A DNA stretch of 64,000 nucleotides, taken from the NCBI GenBank assembly GCA_947627615.1, contig CANQWS010000012.1, positions 1 through 64,000 of the forward strand. The letters are read 5' to 3'. The DNA comes from an uncultured Muribaculaceae bacterium. GTDB lineage: Bacteria; Bacteroidota; Bacteroidia; Bacteroidales; Muribaculaceae. Shown in pieces: positions 24,419 to 33,083 of this stretch. Within the stretch, counting starts at the first letter, position 1. Each line of letters begins with the position of its first letter. Under the pieces are notes generated by a model. That model ran no database searches. It had not been told where the DNA came from and saw only the letters and a list, made by a program, of their open reading frames with translations. Made by a program: the position numbers and the translations under genes.

Positions 24419-24454
24419 TTTCATCTTCACAAATTTGTGAAGATGAAAAACGTA
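24419..24454. terminator. 36-bp perfect palindrome, bidirectional terminator
   Basis: GTTTTTCATCTTCACAAA followed directly by its exact complement. Each arm begins with an A/T run, so on both strands a stem is followed by TTTTT or preceded by AAAAA, the form of a two-way terminator. It lies between the convergent fic (ends 24245) and int (ends 24464) genes, ten bases from the int stop. Confidence 0.75.
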
Positions 24455-24463
24455 TTTATTGCT

Positions 24464-25588
24464 TTATTCTGCTGGCTTTGGTTTGATGGTGATTTTGCCG
24501 AGAGTTTCGAGGAGCGCGGTCGGTACTTCGTGTGTGTAACGCATGGTGGTGCCGATGTCTTTGTGGCACATCGATTGCTGCACGGCGTAAGGATTGCTGT
24601 TGGCAGCAAACTGTAACGTGCTGTAGGTGTGCCTAAAACAGTGAAATGTGATATGCTTTTTGATGTCTGCTGCTTCAATCCAGTCTTTCAACGGCTTGCC
24701 TGTCATGCTTCTTTTCAGACCTTTGAATACCTTGCCGCCTGTGCGCTCGCCCATAAGTTCTATGGCTTCATCACACAGAGGCAACTTGACCGGCGTTTTC
24801 GTTTTCTGAATAGTGATGACGATACACAGACCAATAGCCGGAACGGGCTGTATATGCTTCCACTGAAGATTTTCGATGTCGCTGATTCGCAGACCTGTAA
24901 GACAGGAGAAAAGAGATGCTCGGCGCAGGATGTCATGTTTGCAAGGGGTCTGTGCCAGCTGTATAAGTTCCTCCTGCGTTAAGAAATTGCGGTCGACTTC
25001 TTCCCATTCGATATAATCGAGGAAATCATTGATGTTTTCGGTGAGCAACCATTCCTTGTATGCTTGCTTGAGTAAGGCCCGGAAAGTCGAGAAGTAGCCC
25101 GCAGCTGAGTTGCGCGAGACTTTCTTTTTCTTATGGCGCAACTGATTTGCATTGAGAAGATACTCTCGGAATCGCGTGCATAACTCCACGGTCACGTCGC
25201 CGAAGGTGCATTTGCCGCCGGTGAATTTGTGGAAGTGCATATACACGATTTTCCATTTCTGGTAGCGTTTCTTCGTCGTCTCCTCGAAGTAGGCAAGAAA
25301 ATCCTCGCGCTGCTGCGTGTGGTCGATGAACCCGAATTGGCGATTGATGACCTGCTCCTGTCGGCGACAGCGGATAATCTCCGCCTTTTCAAGCATGGTC
25401 TGGTTGAAGTCGCGCTGAACCCGGTTAGTTGGATTACCATAGAGATAAATTCCCATGTATTCGTGGCGTTGCGATTTATTAGTTTTGGGGTTGCGTATTG
25501 CCGGATAATAGTCGAGGTAAAGCGTAATCTTACCCGAAGGCAGCAGGCGTTGACGTAAAGTCACTTTTGTACATATATCCATATCCAT
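24464..25588 (-). CDS. int: Tyrosine recombinase (integrase) of the island
   Basis: A 374-aa phage-type integrase: arm-binding domain (about 1-90), SAM-like core-binding domain (about 100-200) and catalytic domain (205-365). The catalytic residues are visible: Arg in T-G-L-R-I-S-D, H-x-x-R in H-C-F-R-H-T, His in M-C-H-K-D and the nucleophile Tyr in T-M-R-Y-T-H. It is close to the right att site, about 1.1 kb away, and would recombine the 12-bp core at the end of mnmE. Its promoter has the GGTTAY operator shared with the xis-like gene. ATG at residue 3 is an alternative start. Confidence 0.93.
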   Translation of the reverse strand: MDMDICTKVTLRQRLLPSGKITLYLDYYPAIRNPKTNKSQRHEYMGIYLYGNPTNRVQRDFNQTMLEKAEIIRCRRQEQVINRQFGFIDHTQQREDFLAYFEETTKKRYQKWKIVYMHFHKFTGGKCTFGDVTVELCTRFREYLLNANQLRHKKKKVSRNSAAGYFSTFRALLKQAYKEWLLTENINDFLDYIEWEEVDRNFLTQEELIQLAQTPCKHDILRRASLFSCLTGLRISDIENLQWKHIQPVPAIGLCIVITIQKTKTPVKLPLCDEAIELMGERTGGKVFKGLKRSMTGKPLKDWIEAADIKKHITFHCFRHTYSTLQFAANSNPYAVQQSMCHKDIGTTMRYTHEVPTALLETLGKITIKPKPAE

Positions 25589-25605
25589 TGAGTTTTATTT
25601 GGGGG

Positions 25606-25672
25606 CAAAAATAGTTGGTTATCGTTTGGTTATTCGATAGTCAGCCGTATAACCGACTGATAACCAATAACC
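25606..25672 (-). promoter_or_regulatory. Integrase promoter with GGTTAY operator cluster
   Basis: The -7 box TATTTTTG (minus strand, 25606-25613) is preceded by GGTTAT at 25617 and 25628 and the inverted ATAACC at 25649, 25660 and 25667. The direct half has a five-base gap and the inverted half gaps of five and one, as at 22113-22168. The repeats cover the -12 to -70 region, so the bound protein should control int together with the xis-like operon. Confidence 0.65.
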
Positions 25673-25679
25673 GATAGCT

Positions 25680-26441
25680 TCAACGTGTCGGTGGACGCAG
25701 AATGGCGTCGATTTCCGAGCGTAAGACATAAGTGTACTTGCCGACCTTCTTTCGGCGCAGACCGTGATACTTCACATAGTTATGGAGCTGGTCATGCGTG
25801 AGATTGTATTCCGCTCTGACCTCCGAATACGAAATCCAGTCATACTCCTTCGGCGGTTCCGGCTTAGCCGTGAATACTCGGTCGCAATGTGCCTTGCTCC
25901 AAAGCGTTTTGCCTCGATGATAGACTTTAGGGATGTTGTGCGCCTTCCCTAGGGCGAACACCCACGAATTGCTCACTCTAAACTTCTCGATAATCTCTTT
26001 CGTAGTATAGAACTCGGTTACAGCTTCTCCGTTTTCATCGCTAACGGTCTCAGTTGTTTTGGGCTTGCGTTCATAAGGACGAGCGTCTATCATCGCTTCA
26101 ATATCAGATTTTTTGATTACTGTCCATTGCGATGATAGCCGATAAGCTTTGAGTGTTCCGCGATAAATTAGTTTGTAAATCCCATAGCGAGTACGATTAA
26201 GCAACTGAGCAGCCTCAATGACAGTTAAGTATTGCTTATCTTTCAGAGCATCATTTTTCGACGTCTCGACTCGTCGCACCTCATATGTTTCCACACGCTG
26301 TTTTTTCTCTTGTCGTTTTCGATCTTTATAGGCATGTTCGGCGCATCGCTTGGAGCAGTATTGAGTTGTGCTTTTTTGAGCTTCAAACTCATTTCCGCAC
26401 CAAGCGCAGATCTTTTTGATTCGAATGTTAGATGTTGACAT
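25680..26441 (-). CDS. Zinc-finger protein with three excisionase-type HTH domains
   Basis: A 253-aa protein common next to integrases of Bacteroidales elements. Its N-terminus has a zinc-ribbon-like C-A-W-C-G-N ... Y-C-S-K-R-C (about 10-32). Three excisionase/MerR-like HTH segments follow: L-T-V-I-E-A-A-Q-L-L-N, F-Y-T-T-K-E-I-I-E-K-F and I-S-Y-S-E-V-R-A-E-Y-N-L. It could be the regulator that binds the GGTTAY arrays, or a directionality factor. I chose the ATG at 26441 (M-S-T-S-N-I-R); the frame is open upstream to 26525 but those residues do not look conserved. Confidence 0.75.
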   Translation of the reverse strand: MSTSNIRIKKICAWCGNEFEAQKSTTQYCSKRCAEHAYKDRKRQEKKQRVETYEVRRVETSKNDALKDKQYLTVIEAAQLLNRTRYGIYKLIYRGTLKAYRLSSQWTVIKKSDIEAMIDARPYERKPKTTETVSDENGEAVTEFYTTKEIIEKFRVSNSWVFALGKAHNIPKVYHRGKTLWSKAHCDRVFTAKPEPPKEYDWISYSEVRAEYNLTHDQLHNYVKYHGLRRKKVGKYTYVLRSEIDAILRPPTR

Positions 26442-26479
26442 TTTTGAACCTTTTCTTTCGCCACTCATTTCTTCGTTAT

Positions 26480-26517
26480 TGTGTACACATGTAAACGAGT
26501 GTTGACCAGTGTGTACA
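26480..26517. promoter_or_regulatory. Paired TGTGTACA sites upstream of the HTH gene
   Basis: Two copies of TGTGTACA, at 26480-26487 and 26510-26517, are 30 bases apart, three helical turns. The first is part of the palindrome TGTGTACACA. They lie 40-75 bases upstream of the HTH gene's start and may be autoregulatory operators. Confidence 0.4.
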
Positions 26518-26645
26518 TCATCCACTACCGAGCAGAGCGACTTGACTCAGGTAGCAGACGCGCAACAAATATGGTTCAAAAATGGAGTGAATAATAGGTA
26601 GAAACGGGTTCCACCGACTAAAATAATGACTTCCGGATATGAGAA

Positions 26646-26668
26646 AAGGCGCTCTGAATAAACGCCTT
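26646..26668 (-). terminator. Terminator after mnmE, supplied by the island
   Basis: AAGGCG (26646-26651) pairs with CGCCTT (26663-26668). On the minus strand the stem is followed by TTCTC. It sits about 45 bases after the mnmE stop and replaces the terminator left behind at 438-473, so mnmE keeps a proper end after integration. Confidence 0.55.
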
Positions 26669-26710
26669 GACACTTATTTGTGATTGTTGTTGACTGTTGT
26701 TAATCGGGCT

Positions 26711-28123
26711 TCATTTGCCGATGCAGAAGCGGGAGAAGATGGTGGAGAGGATATCGGCGGAGGTGACGGCGCCGGTGATGGAGGCGAGGTGGTCGATGGT
26801 CTGGCGGAGGTCGAGGGCTATCAGGTCGCCGGAGAGTCCGGAGTCAAGGCCGTCAATGATGGCCGAGGTGCTTGCGGCGGCGGCTTCGAGGGCCACGGCA
26901 TGGCGGGCGTTGGTCACGAGCAGCCCTTCGTCGGCGTTGCCGGTTTCTTCGATGGCCGTTTTTTCAAATTGAGCCGTCAGGCTGTCCATGCCGGCGCCTG
27001 TCTTTGCCGACAGCGTCACGGTTACCGCTTCGGGCATCAGTGCCCTGATTGATTTCTCAGCCGGCTCGGTGTCGGTGATGTCCGATTTGTTTATGGCGAA
27101 GATTATGTTGCCCTGCGGTTCGTCGCCGCGGTCGGTGGCTGCTTTTCGGATGTCGTCGATGAGTCCGGCGTCGATGCCGGCCGCGGGGTCAATAACGGCG
27201 ACGACGATGCGAGCCTTGCGAGCGGCGGCGAGTGAGCGCTGTATGCCTATGCGTTCAATCGTGTCGGATGTGTCGCGGAGGCCGGCTGTGTCGATGAACC
27301 GAAACAGGAAATCGCCTATTTCAAGTGTCTCTTCGATGGTGTCACGTGTGGTGCCGTGTATGTCGCTGACTATTGCGCGGTCATCGCCGAGCAGTGCGTT
27401 GAGCAGCGAGGATTTCCCTGCGTTCGTGGCGCCGACGATTGCCACCGGGATTCCCTCTTTTATGGCTGCGCCGGAGACGTATGAGCGGTGCAGACGGGTC
27501 ACCTCAGAGTGTATCTCAGCGGCTATGTCGCGCAGTTTTGTGCGCGAGGCGAATTCCACGTCCTCTTCCGAGAAATCAAGCTCGAGTTCAAGGAGCGACG
27601 CGAGGTCAATGAGGCGTTCACGCAGTGCCGTCAGACGCCGGGAGTAATCGCCGCGCAGCTGACTCACGGCAATGCGGTGTGCAGCCCGGGAATTCGATGC
27701 TATGACATCGGCCACAGCCTCGGCTTCGGCGAGGTCCATTTTTCCCGCTATGAAGGCCCGCCGGGTAAATTCGCCCGGTTCGGCCAGACGCGCGCCGGAG
27801 GCTATGAGCAGCCGGAGCAGTTCGCGCTGCACGAAACGGGAGCCGTGGACGGCCAGTTCCACTACATTCTCTCCGGTGAAGGAGCGGGGCGCAAGATAAA
27901 CGGTCGCCACGGCCTGGTCGAGCGGACTGCCGCCTGAGGCAGTGACGGTGCCCAGATGGGCCGTGTGGGATTTTGCCTGTGCAAGTGATTTGCCTTTCCA
28001 GAGGCTGTCGGCTATTGAAACCGCGTCCGGTCCCGAGATGCGGACAACGGCTATGCCCCCCACGCCGGGCGGCGTGGAGACGGCACATATCGTATCGTTC
28101 AGAGTTGGCTGATGCTGGTTCAT
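26711..28123 (-). CDS. mnmE: tRNA-U34 modification GTPase MnmE
   Basis: A 470-aa protein; with MnmG it makes the cmnm5 group on U34 of tRNAs reading split boxes. N-terminal folate-binding domain (P-P-G-V-G-G-I-A-V-V-R-I-S-G-P), helical domain, and an inserted G domain with G-A-T-N-A-G-K-S-S, D-x-x-G as D-T-A-G-L-R, and N-K-S-D. The C-terminus is F-C-I-G-K with the catalytic Cys. I chose ATG 28123, which overlaps the nuclease stop by four bases. The last codons double as the att site of the island, and reading frame, Lys and stop are all preserved by the insertion. Confidence 0.96.
   Translation of the reverse strand: MNQHQPTLNDTICAVSTPPGVGGIAVVRISGPDAVSIADSLWKGKSLAQAKSHTAHLGTVTASGGSPLDQAVATVYLAPRSFTGENVVELAVHGSRFVQRELLRLLIASGARLAEPGEFTRRAFIAGKMDLAEAEAVADVIASNSRAAHRIAVSQLRGDYSRRLTALRERLIDLASLLELELDFSEEDVEFASRTKLRDIAAEIHSEVTRLHRSYVSGAAIKEGIPVAIVGATNAGKSSLLNALLGDDRAIVSDIHGTTRDTIEETLEIGDFLFRFIDTAGLRDTSDTIERIGIQRSLAAARKARIVVAVIDPAAGIDAGLIDDIRKAATDRGDEPQGNIIFAINKSDITDTEPAEKSIRALMPEAVTVTLSAKTGAGMDSLTAQFEKTAIEETGNADEGLLVTNARHAVALEAAAASTSAIIDGLDSGLSGDLIALDLRQTIDHLASITGAVTSADILSTIFSRFCIGK
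26715..26726. repeat. attR: 12-bp direct repeat within mnmE
   Basis: TTGCCGATGCAG, identical to 550-561. On the minus strand it encodes part of F-C-I-G-K, the conserved C-terminus of MnmE with its essential cysteine. The two bases after it come from the island and complete the Lys codon (AAA) and a TGA stop. Confidence 0.8.
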
Positions 28124-28944
28124 TTTCTGGTGCTCCAATAGTGGAAATCACACTGGCTTTCCACTTCGTTTTCAATTTCGTCAGGCAGCGATGAGAAGAA
28201 ATCGTGGCCTGTGGCGCGTTCCACGGAGTCAATGCTCACGGCGGCTGCCTGCATGCCTCCCGGCACTCGGTCGTTGGGCATGATGAAGCCTATGCCGCGC
28301 ATCGGTTTCTCGTTGGGCGAGAGAATCACTTTGAAGAATCTTTGCGGCACGGCCACTCTTGTATCGCCTATGTAGTCAACGGGTTTGTCCGTCAGAATCG
28401 GTCCGCAGATAATGTAGATCGAGCCGTTGGCTCTGGCCCATGTCCGGCATTTTTCCTCGAGCCGCTTCCATGCTCCCGTGTTTAGGGCTTTGGACTGGGG
28501 GCATACGTTGGCCATCGAAAACGAGTTGTGCATCGCTTTCTCCGACCATTTCATGTCACCGGCCGGAGCCATGTGTCCGCGGTCGTAGCCCGAATAGTTG
28601 TAGTCATAGTGCTCGGCGCAGCCCTCCACCTTTTCATCGCAGTAGAAACTGTTCTCGCGTCCTACGGTTCCCCGCGTTTCCTCGTCCGTCAGTTCCCATG
28701 CCACCCAGTTGGGCTCATGCATCCTGGGATTGAAGGAAATTTCCATCCCTTCGTAGCTAACGGGACGGTCCGACAGCAGGGCGGGGTTGGTCTTCACTTC
28801 GAGCAGATTGCCCCATTCTGTTTTCGTGGCGGGCTCGGTCTGTTCCTTTCCGGAGCTGTCGGCCCATATCTGCCATGCGCCGGCGAATATGGCGCATATT
28901 ATGATTCCGAGTATCATTCTGCCGGTGGAATTTGATGATTTCAT
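28120..28944 (-). CDS. Secreted or anchored DNA/RNA non-specific endonuclease
   Basis: A 274-aa NUC1/NucA-type nuclease with an N-terminal membrane anchor or signal (M-I-L-G-I-I-I-C-A-I-F-A-G-A). The active-site motif D-R-G-H-M-A-P-A-G-D and the metal-binding Asn in M-A-N-V-C-P-Q are present, followed by N-T-G-A-W-K-R-L-E. It would degrade DNA and RNA outside the cytoplasm, for nutrition or competitor DNA. It lies 18 bases after the aminotransferase and overlaps mnmE, so it is in the same transcript. Confidence 0.9.
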   Translation of the reverse strand: MKSSNSTGRMILGIIICAIFAGAWQIWADSSGKEQTEPATKTEWGNLLEVKTNPALLSDRPVSYEGMEISFNPRMHEPNWVAWELTDEETRGTVGRENSFYCDEKVEGCAEHYDYNYSGYDRGHMAPAGDMKWSEKAMHNSFSMANVCPQSKALNTGAWKRLEEKCRTWARANGSIYIICGPILTDKPVDYIGDTRVAVPQRFFKVILSPNEKPMRGIGFIMPNDRVPGGMQAAAVSIDSVERATGHDFFSSLPDEIENEVESQCDFHYWSTRK

Positions 28945-28962
28945 ATCGTTAAGGGGGCTTTT

Positions 28963-30111
28963 TCAGTTGAATTCATTTATTATTCGCCCTATGGCGGCCG
29001 CATCGGTCACCGGGGTGCAGTCGCTTATGGGCAGGCTGAGGATTTCCCCGGCCAGAGACTCCGTGACGGGGAGCGGTCCGTGGTTGAGGCCCGCGAAGCA
29101 GGGCTGCATGTGCGGCGGCACGGGGTAGTGTATGTCGGTTTCAACGCCGCGTTGCGCAAGGAACTCCTTCAGGGCATCGCGGCGGCCGTCTGTGACGCGG
29201 ATCACATACTGGTGCCACACGCAGTCGGTGACCTGCGGTGAAATCAGCGGCTTTATAACCCGGGGATTGGTAATGACGTTGTTATAGGCCACGGCCCGTT
29301 CGAAACGCCGGGCCGCATTGTGGCGCGCATCGGGCATCTTTTCCCTCAGCATTGCGGCCTGAATAGGGTCGAGACGGCAGTTCAGGCCGGCATAAATATT
29401 GTGATAGCGGGTGTCGGAGCCATAGTTGGCCAGCGCCCTGACCGCCTCGGCAAGTTCGCGGCTGTGGGTCACGACGGCCCCGCCGTCGCCCAGCGCCCCT
29501 ATGTTTTTGGTGGGATAGAAGCTGAAAGCGCCGGCATGTCCCAGAGCTCCTGCGGTTCTTGTGCCGAAAAGGCCCTTGCTGCGGGCCGTGGCACCTATCG
29601 CCTGGGCGTTGTCCTCAACGACCAGAAGGCCGTTGGAGGTCACTGCCGCCGAAATGTCGTCGTCCCACGCCACGCGTCCGTAAAGATGCACCGGCATCAC
29701 GGCCTTGACATCGCTGCCCTCCGAGCAGGCCTTCTCAATGCCTTCGGCTGTTAGGTTGAACGTGCGCGGATCCGGGTCCGTGAGCACGGGTCTGAGACCG
29801 GCCTGGACAATGGCAAGCACGGAAGCTATGTATGTGTTGGCCGGGACGATGACCCCGTCGCCTTCGCGCAGTTTCCCGGTAGCTCTCCATGCGAGAAACA
29901 CGAGCCTGAGCGCGTCAAGGCCGTTGCTTACGCCCACGGCGCAGGGCGCCTCGCACAGTTCAGCCAACTCCCGTTCGAATGAGCTGCATTCCTCGCCGCC
30001 CACATATCGCCCCGAGTCGATGACTCTCGATGCCGCCCGGTGCAGCCCGTCGAGATACCGGCTGTTGACAGTGGCCAGATCAAGGAAGGGGTATCTTGCT
30101 TTGCCGTTCAT
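28963..30111 (-). CDS. dTDP-3-keto-6-deoxyhexose aminotransferase (QdtB/FdtB-like)
   Basis: A 382-aa DegT/DnrJ/EryC1-family PLP aminotransferase. The PLP-lysine segment is F-S-F-Y-P-T-K-N-I-G-A-L-G-D-G-G-A, with D-N-A-Q-A-I-G earlier and Y-P-V-P-P-H near the end. In context with rmlA, rmlB and two FdtA-type isomerases it most likely makes dTDP-3-amino-3,6-dideoxy-hexose (Fuc3N or Qui3N). I chose ATG 30111; the open frame upstream runs into the preceding gene. No N-acyltransferase is in the window. Confidence 0.85.
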   Translation of the reverse strand: MNGKARYPFLDLATVNSRYLDGLHRAASRVIDSGRYVGGEECSSFERELAELCEAPCAVGVSNGLDALRLVFLAWRATGKLREGDGVIVPANTYIASVLAIVQAGLRPVLTDPDPRTFNLTAEGIEKACSEGSDVKAVMPVHLYGRVAWDDDISAAVTSNGLLVVEDNAQAIGATARSKGLFGTRTAGALGHAGAFSFYPTKNIGALGDGGAVVTHSRELAEAVRALANYGSDTRYHNIYAGLNCRLDPIQAAMLREKMPDARHNAARRFERAVAYNNVITNPRVIKPLISPQVTDCVWHQYVIRVTDGRRDALKEFLAQRGVETDIHYPVPPHMQPCFAGLNHGPLPVTESLAGEILSLPISDCTPVTDAAAIGRIINEFN

Positions 30112-30118
30112 TTTCCCT

Positions 30119-30553
30119 TTATTGTGATTTCGTTTTGAGGAACCGGTCGTAGTCCCTGATGTAATTGGATTCGTTGAAATTGTCGGACGACAGGGAGAGC
30201 ACCACGCATCCCGACGAAAAATTGTGGAGTGTGGTCCAGATGCCCGGAGGTATGTAAAGGCCCTCGTTCGGACGGTTGAGAGTGAACGTCCTTCTGGCGG
30301 CGCCGTCATCAACGGTCACTTCAAAACTTCCGCTCACGCCCACCACATATTCATGTTCCTCCAGATGGCTGTGGCCCCCGCGGTCGGTCCCCGAGGGGAT
30401 GTCGTAGATGTAGAAAACACGTCTTATGGCGAACGGCAGCGGCGATTCCTTGGCCACGGCAATGTTGCCACGCGCGTTGGCGTGGGTCTCGAGCTTTATG
30501 ATGCGGCAGTCATCCACGGTGGCCGAGCTGTGGTCAAAATCATTCGTTCTCAT
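30119..30553 (-). CDS. FdtA/QdtA-like sugar 3,4-ketoisomerase
   Basis: A 144-aa WxcM-like cupin. It has the catalytic-type motif G-G-H-S-H-L, with both histidines, R-G-N-I-A-V at the start and N-Y-I-R-D-Y at the end, as in dTDP-4-keto-6-deoxyglucose 3,4-ketoisomerases. The start ATG at 30553 overlaps the end of the paralogue upstream by 14 bases. Product stereochemistry (FdtA- or QdtA-type) cannot be told from sequence here. Confidence 0.82.
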   Translation of the reverse strand: MRTNDFDHSSATVDDCRIIKLETHANARGNIAVAKESPLPFAIRRVFYIYDIPSGTDRGGHSHLEEHEYVVGVSGSFEVTVDDGAARRTFTLNRPNEGLYIPPGIWTTLHNFSSGCVVLSLSSDNFNESNYIRDYDRFLKTKSQ

Positions 30554-30968
30554 AGTCGGTGCCGTTAACTGTGATTTCAAAAAGATTCTTGTCACGGATA
30601 TAATCCGCTTCGTCATAAAGTCTGTCGGCCACTATCAGGGCCACGGAATTGGTGGCGAAATTGTCGATGCGTCGCCATGTCATGGGCGGAACGAGCAGCG
30701 CCTGATCCGGACGTGACAGCGAGAAACGCTGAATCTCGTTGCCGACCGTCTCCACCGTCACGTCGAAAGCGCCCGACAGAGCCACTATGACCTCGCTTGA
30801 TTTATAGTACGCATGTCCGTCGCGGAAATTTCCCGACGGCAGGTCGTAAAGCCAGTACACCCGCACCGGATCAAACGGCAGCGACCCCGGATTCTCCAGA
30901 ACCGAGAGGTTGCCGCGGCGGTCGGTGACCTTCTTGACTGTTATCAGATGCGGCAGGTCAGATTCCAT
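30540..30968 (-). CDS. FdtA/QdtA-like paralogue with altered His motif
   Basis: A 142-aa WxcM-like cupin, paralogous to the next gene. The catalytic motif reads D-G-H-A-Y-Y: the first His is kept but the second is Tyr. Known FdtA/QdtA enzymes use both. It may have a different product specificity, be inactive, or form a mixed dimer with its neighbour. The start at 30968 overlaps rmlA by 11 bases; ATG 30998 is a less likely upstream start. Confidence 0.8.
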   Translation of the reverse strand: MESDLPHLITVKKVTDRRGNLSVLENPGSLPFDPVRVYWLYDLPSGNFRDGHAYYKSSEVIVALSGAFDVTVETVGNEIQRFSLSRPDQALLVPPMTWRRIDNFATNSVALIVADRLYDEADYIRDKNLFEITVNGTDYENE

Positions 30969-31836
30969 TTTCTGCAAGAGCCAGGAGGTATTTGCCATAA
31001 TCGTTGTTTTTCATCGGCTCTGCGAGTCTGCGTAGCCGGTCGGCATCAATCCATCCTTTCCGGAACGCGATTTCCTCCAGCGCGGCTACCTGAAAACCCT
31101 GTCGCTTCTCTATTCCGGCAATGAAATTCGAGGCCTCGGTCAGCGAATCTATGGTGCCGGTGTCGAGCCATGCGAAGCCACGTCCAAGACGTTGAACCTG
31201 CAGATTGCCGGCGTTGAGATATGCCTCGTTGACTGAGGTTATCTCAAGCTCTCCGCGGGCCGACGGGTTCACTCCGGCAGCTATGTCGACAACGGAGTTG
31301 GGGTAGAAGTACAGTCCCACCACGGCAAGATTGCTTTTCGGCGCCGCCGGCTTTTCCTCGATGCTGACGGCCCTGAAATCGCGGTCAACCTCAACCACAC
31401 CGAAACGGTGGGGGTCGCTCACCGGATATGCGAATATCGAGGCGGTGCCCTTTTCGGCCTGTTCTCCGGCCTCCAGCAGCATTCCCGTGAATCCCTGACC
31501 GTAGAAAATGTTGTCGCCGAGCACGAGGCAAACGGCATCGTCCCCGATGAACTCCCGCCCAATGATGAACGCCTGCGCGAGCCCTTCGGGGCGCGGCTGC
31601 TCGGCATAGCTGAAGCTGACACCCATCTCGTGGCCGTCGCCGAGCAGACGCTCGAACATGGGCAGGTCCGTGGGGGTGGATATGATGAGGATGTCGCGTA
31701 TGCCGGCAAGCATCAGTGTGGAAATGGGGTAGAACACCATAGGCTTGTCATAGACCGGAATCAGCTGTTTTGACACACCTCTGGTTATCGGATAAAGACG
31801 GGTGCCGGAGCCGCCGGCGAGCACTATTCCTTTCAT
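30958..31836 (-). CDS. rmlA: Glucose-1-phosphate thymidylyltransferase
   Basis: A 292-aa RmlA: dTTP plus glucose-1-phosphate to dTDP-glucose, the first step of dTDP-sugar synthesis. The nucleotide motif is [11 protein letters not shown] with [22 protein letters not shown] and the sugar-binding E-I-T-S-V-N-E-A-Y are also present. Length is standard. It begins 26 bases after rmlB. Confidence 0.95.
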   Translation of the reverse strand: MKGIVLAGGSGTRLYPITRGVSKQLIPVYDKPMVFYPISTLMLAGIRDILIISTPTDLPMFERLLGDGHEMGVSFSYAEQPRPEGLAQAFIIGREFIGDDAVCLVLGDNIFYGQGFTGMLLEAGEQAEKGTASIFAYPVSDPHRFGVVEVDRDFRAVSIEEKPAAPKSNLAVVGLYFYPNSVVDIAAGVNPSARGELEITSVNEAYLNAGNLQVQRLGRGFAWLDTGTIDSLTEASNFIAGIEKRQGFQVAALEEIAFRKGWIDADRLRRLAEPMKNNDYGKYLLALAENGI

Positions 31837-31862
31837 GGCGGGGTTAGGGGGATGAGTTTGGG

Positions 31863-33062
31863 TTATCGGTTGGAGTACATTTCTTCGTAATATTTCCGGT
31901 AGTCACCCGAAGTGACGTCGGCGGTCCACTCGGGGTTGTCAAGATACCACCTTACGGTCTTTTCTATTCCGGTACGGAACGGAGTCTCGGGATACCATCC
32001 CAGTTCCGTGGCTATTTTGGTGGGATCTATGGCATAGCGCATGTCATGGCCCGGACGGTCGGAGACGTATGTAATGAGTCCGTGGTCAATGTTTTCAAGC
32101 GGATGCCTGAGCAGCTTCCGGTAGGCCGGCTCGTTCTCCATTATGGACCGGATAATGTCAATTATGGTCTTGACAATGGTGATGTTTTGTTCCTCGTTGA
32201 AACCGCCTATGTTGTAGACCTCGCCCTGACGCCCTTTGCGGAGCACCATGTCAATGGCCTTGGCGTGGTCGTCGACATAAAGCCAGTCTCTTACGTTCTC
32301 TCCGCGTCCGTAGACCGGCAGCTTTTTCCCTTCGAGAATATTGTTTATAACCAGAGGTATCAGCTTTTCGGGGAACTGATAAGGTCCGTAGTTGTTGCTG
32401 CACCGGGTTATGCTGACGGGGAGTCCGTAGGTCTCGGCGTAGGCCTGCGTTATGAGGTCGGCCGATGTTTTTGCAGCCGAATAGGGCGAGCGCGGAGCCA
32501 GCGGGGTGTCCTCGGTGAACAGTCCGCTGCCGAATGTGTGGAGGTCCGTGCGGCCCTCGGCTACCTTCTTCACTTCTGGCGTAAGCTCCAGTTCTCTCGC
32601 GGTGTCATAGTCACGGGGCAGGGAGCCGTAGACCTCGTCAGTGCTTATCTGCAGATAGCGTTTGCCTTCGCGGTATGTGGGCTTGCCGGCTGCATCCTTG
32701 CCTGTCAGCCATGCCTTGCGGCACACCTCGAGCAGATTCTGGGTGCCGAGAATATTGGTTTCCAGAAAGAGACGCGGGTTGGTTATCGAGCGGTCAACAT
32801 GAGTTTCGGCAGCAAAATTGACCACGAAATCGGGGTCGTGTTCCGCAACGATTTTTTCTACGAGTTCGCGGTCGCCTATGTCGCCCTTCACGAATCTCAC
32901 GTTGGGCAGGGCGGTCTCGGCGGCGATGGCGCCGAGATTACCGGCGTAGGTGAGCGCGTCGAGGATGGTAAGATCTACGTCGCTGCCGTACTTCCCGAGA
33001 ATGTATTTAACAAAGTTGGCGCCTATGAAACCTGCGCCTCCGGTAATGAGATAGCGTTTCAT
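31863..33062 (-). CDS. rmlB: dTDP-glucose 4,6-dehydratase
   Basis: A 399-aa SDR enzyme giving dTDP-4-keto-6-deoxyglucose. NAD motif [10 protein letters not shown], catalytic S-T-D-E-V-Y-G, and Y-S-A-A-K. It is slightly longer than the usual 350 aa, with an insert around 160-190 typical of Bacteroidetes. It lies 21 bases after the heavy-metal-domain gene and heads the dTDP-aminosugar run; no rmlC or rmlD is present, which agrees with an amino-sugar rather than rhamnose product. Confidence 0.95.
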   Translation of the reverse strand: MKRYLITGGAGFIGANFVKYILGKYGSDVDLTILDALTYAGNLGAIAAETALPNVRFVKGDIGDRELVEKIVAEHDPDFVVNFAAETHVDRSITNPRLFLETNILGTQNLLEVCRKAWLTGKDAAGKPTYREGKRYLQISTDEVYGSLPRDYDTARELELTPEVKKVAEGRTDLHTFGSGLFTEDTPLAPRSPYSAAKTSADLITQAYAETYGLPVSITRCSNNYGPYQFPEKLIPLVINNILEGKKLPVYGRGENVRDWLYVDDHAKAIDMVLRKGRQGEVYNIGGFNEEQNITIVKTIIDIIRSIMENEPAYRKLLRHPLENIDHGLITYVSDRPGHDMRYAIDPTKIATELGWYPETPFRTGIEKTVRWYLDNPEWTADVTSGDYRKYYEEMYSNR

Positions 33063-33083
33063 CAGTGGTTGGAATGACCTTTA

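Larger units (their letters stand above)
550..26726. mobile_element. Integrative mobilisable element in 3' end of mnmE
   Basis: The boundaries are defined by the 12-bp direct repeat TTGCCGATGCAG at 550-561 and 26715-26726. The right copy is inside the last codons of mnmE. Inside lie a tyrosine integrase next to the mnmE end, an excisionase-like HTH protein, DnaD/DnaC-like replication proteins, MobC and a MobA relaxase, but no conjugation (tra) genes, so transfer would need a helper. Cargo is a Fic protein, an 11-gene defence-type operon and damaged rhuM/VbhA genes. The whole is visibly more A+T-rich than the chromosome to its right. Use of mnmE (trmE) 3' ends as integration sites is established for SGI1-type islands of gammaproteobacteria; this integrase is of a different, Bacteroidetes-type lineage, so the site choice is probably convergent. 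Confidence 0.85.

Noticed and set aside
26711-26726. tRNA gene as integration target
   Set aside because: No tRNA fold is visible at either island end; the repeat lies in the mnmE C-terminal codons.
32046-33077. Plus-strand 343-aa frame
   Set aside because: Antisense shadow of rmlB, caused by high G+C codon use.
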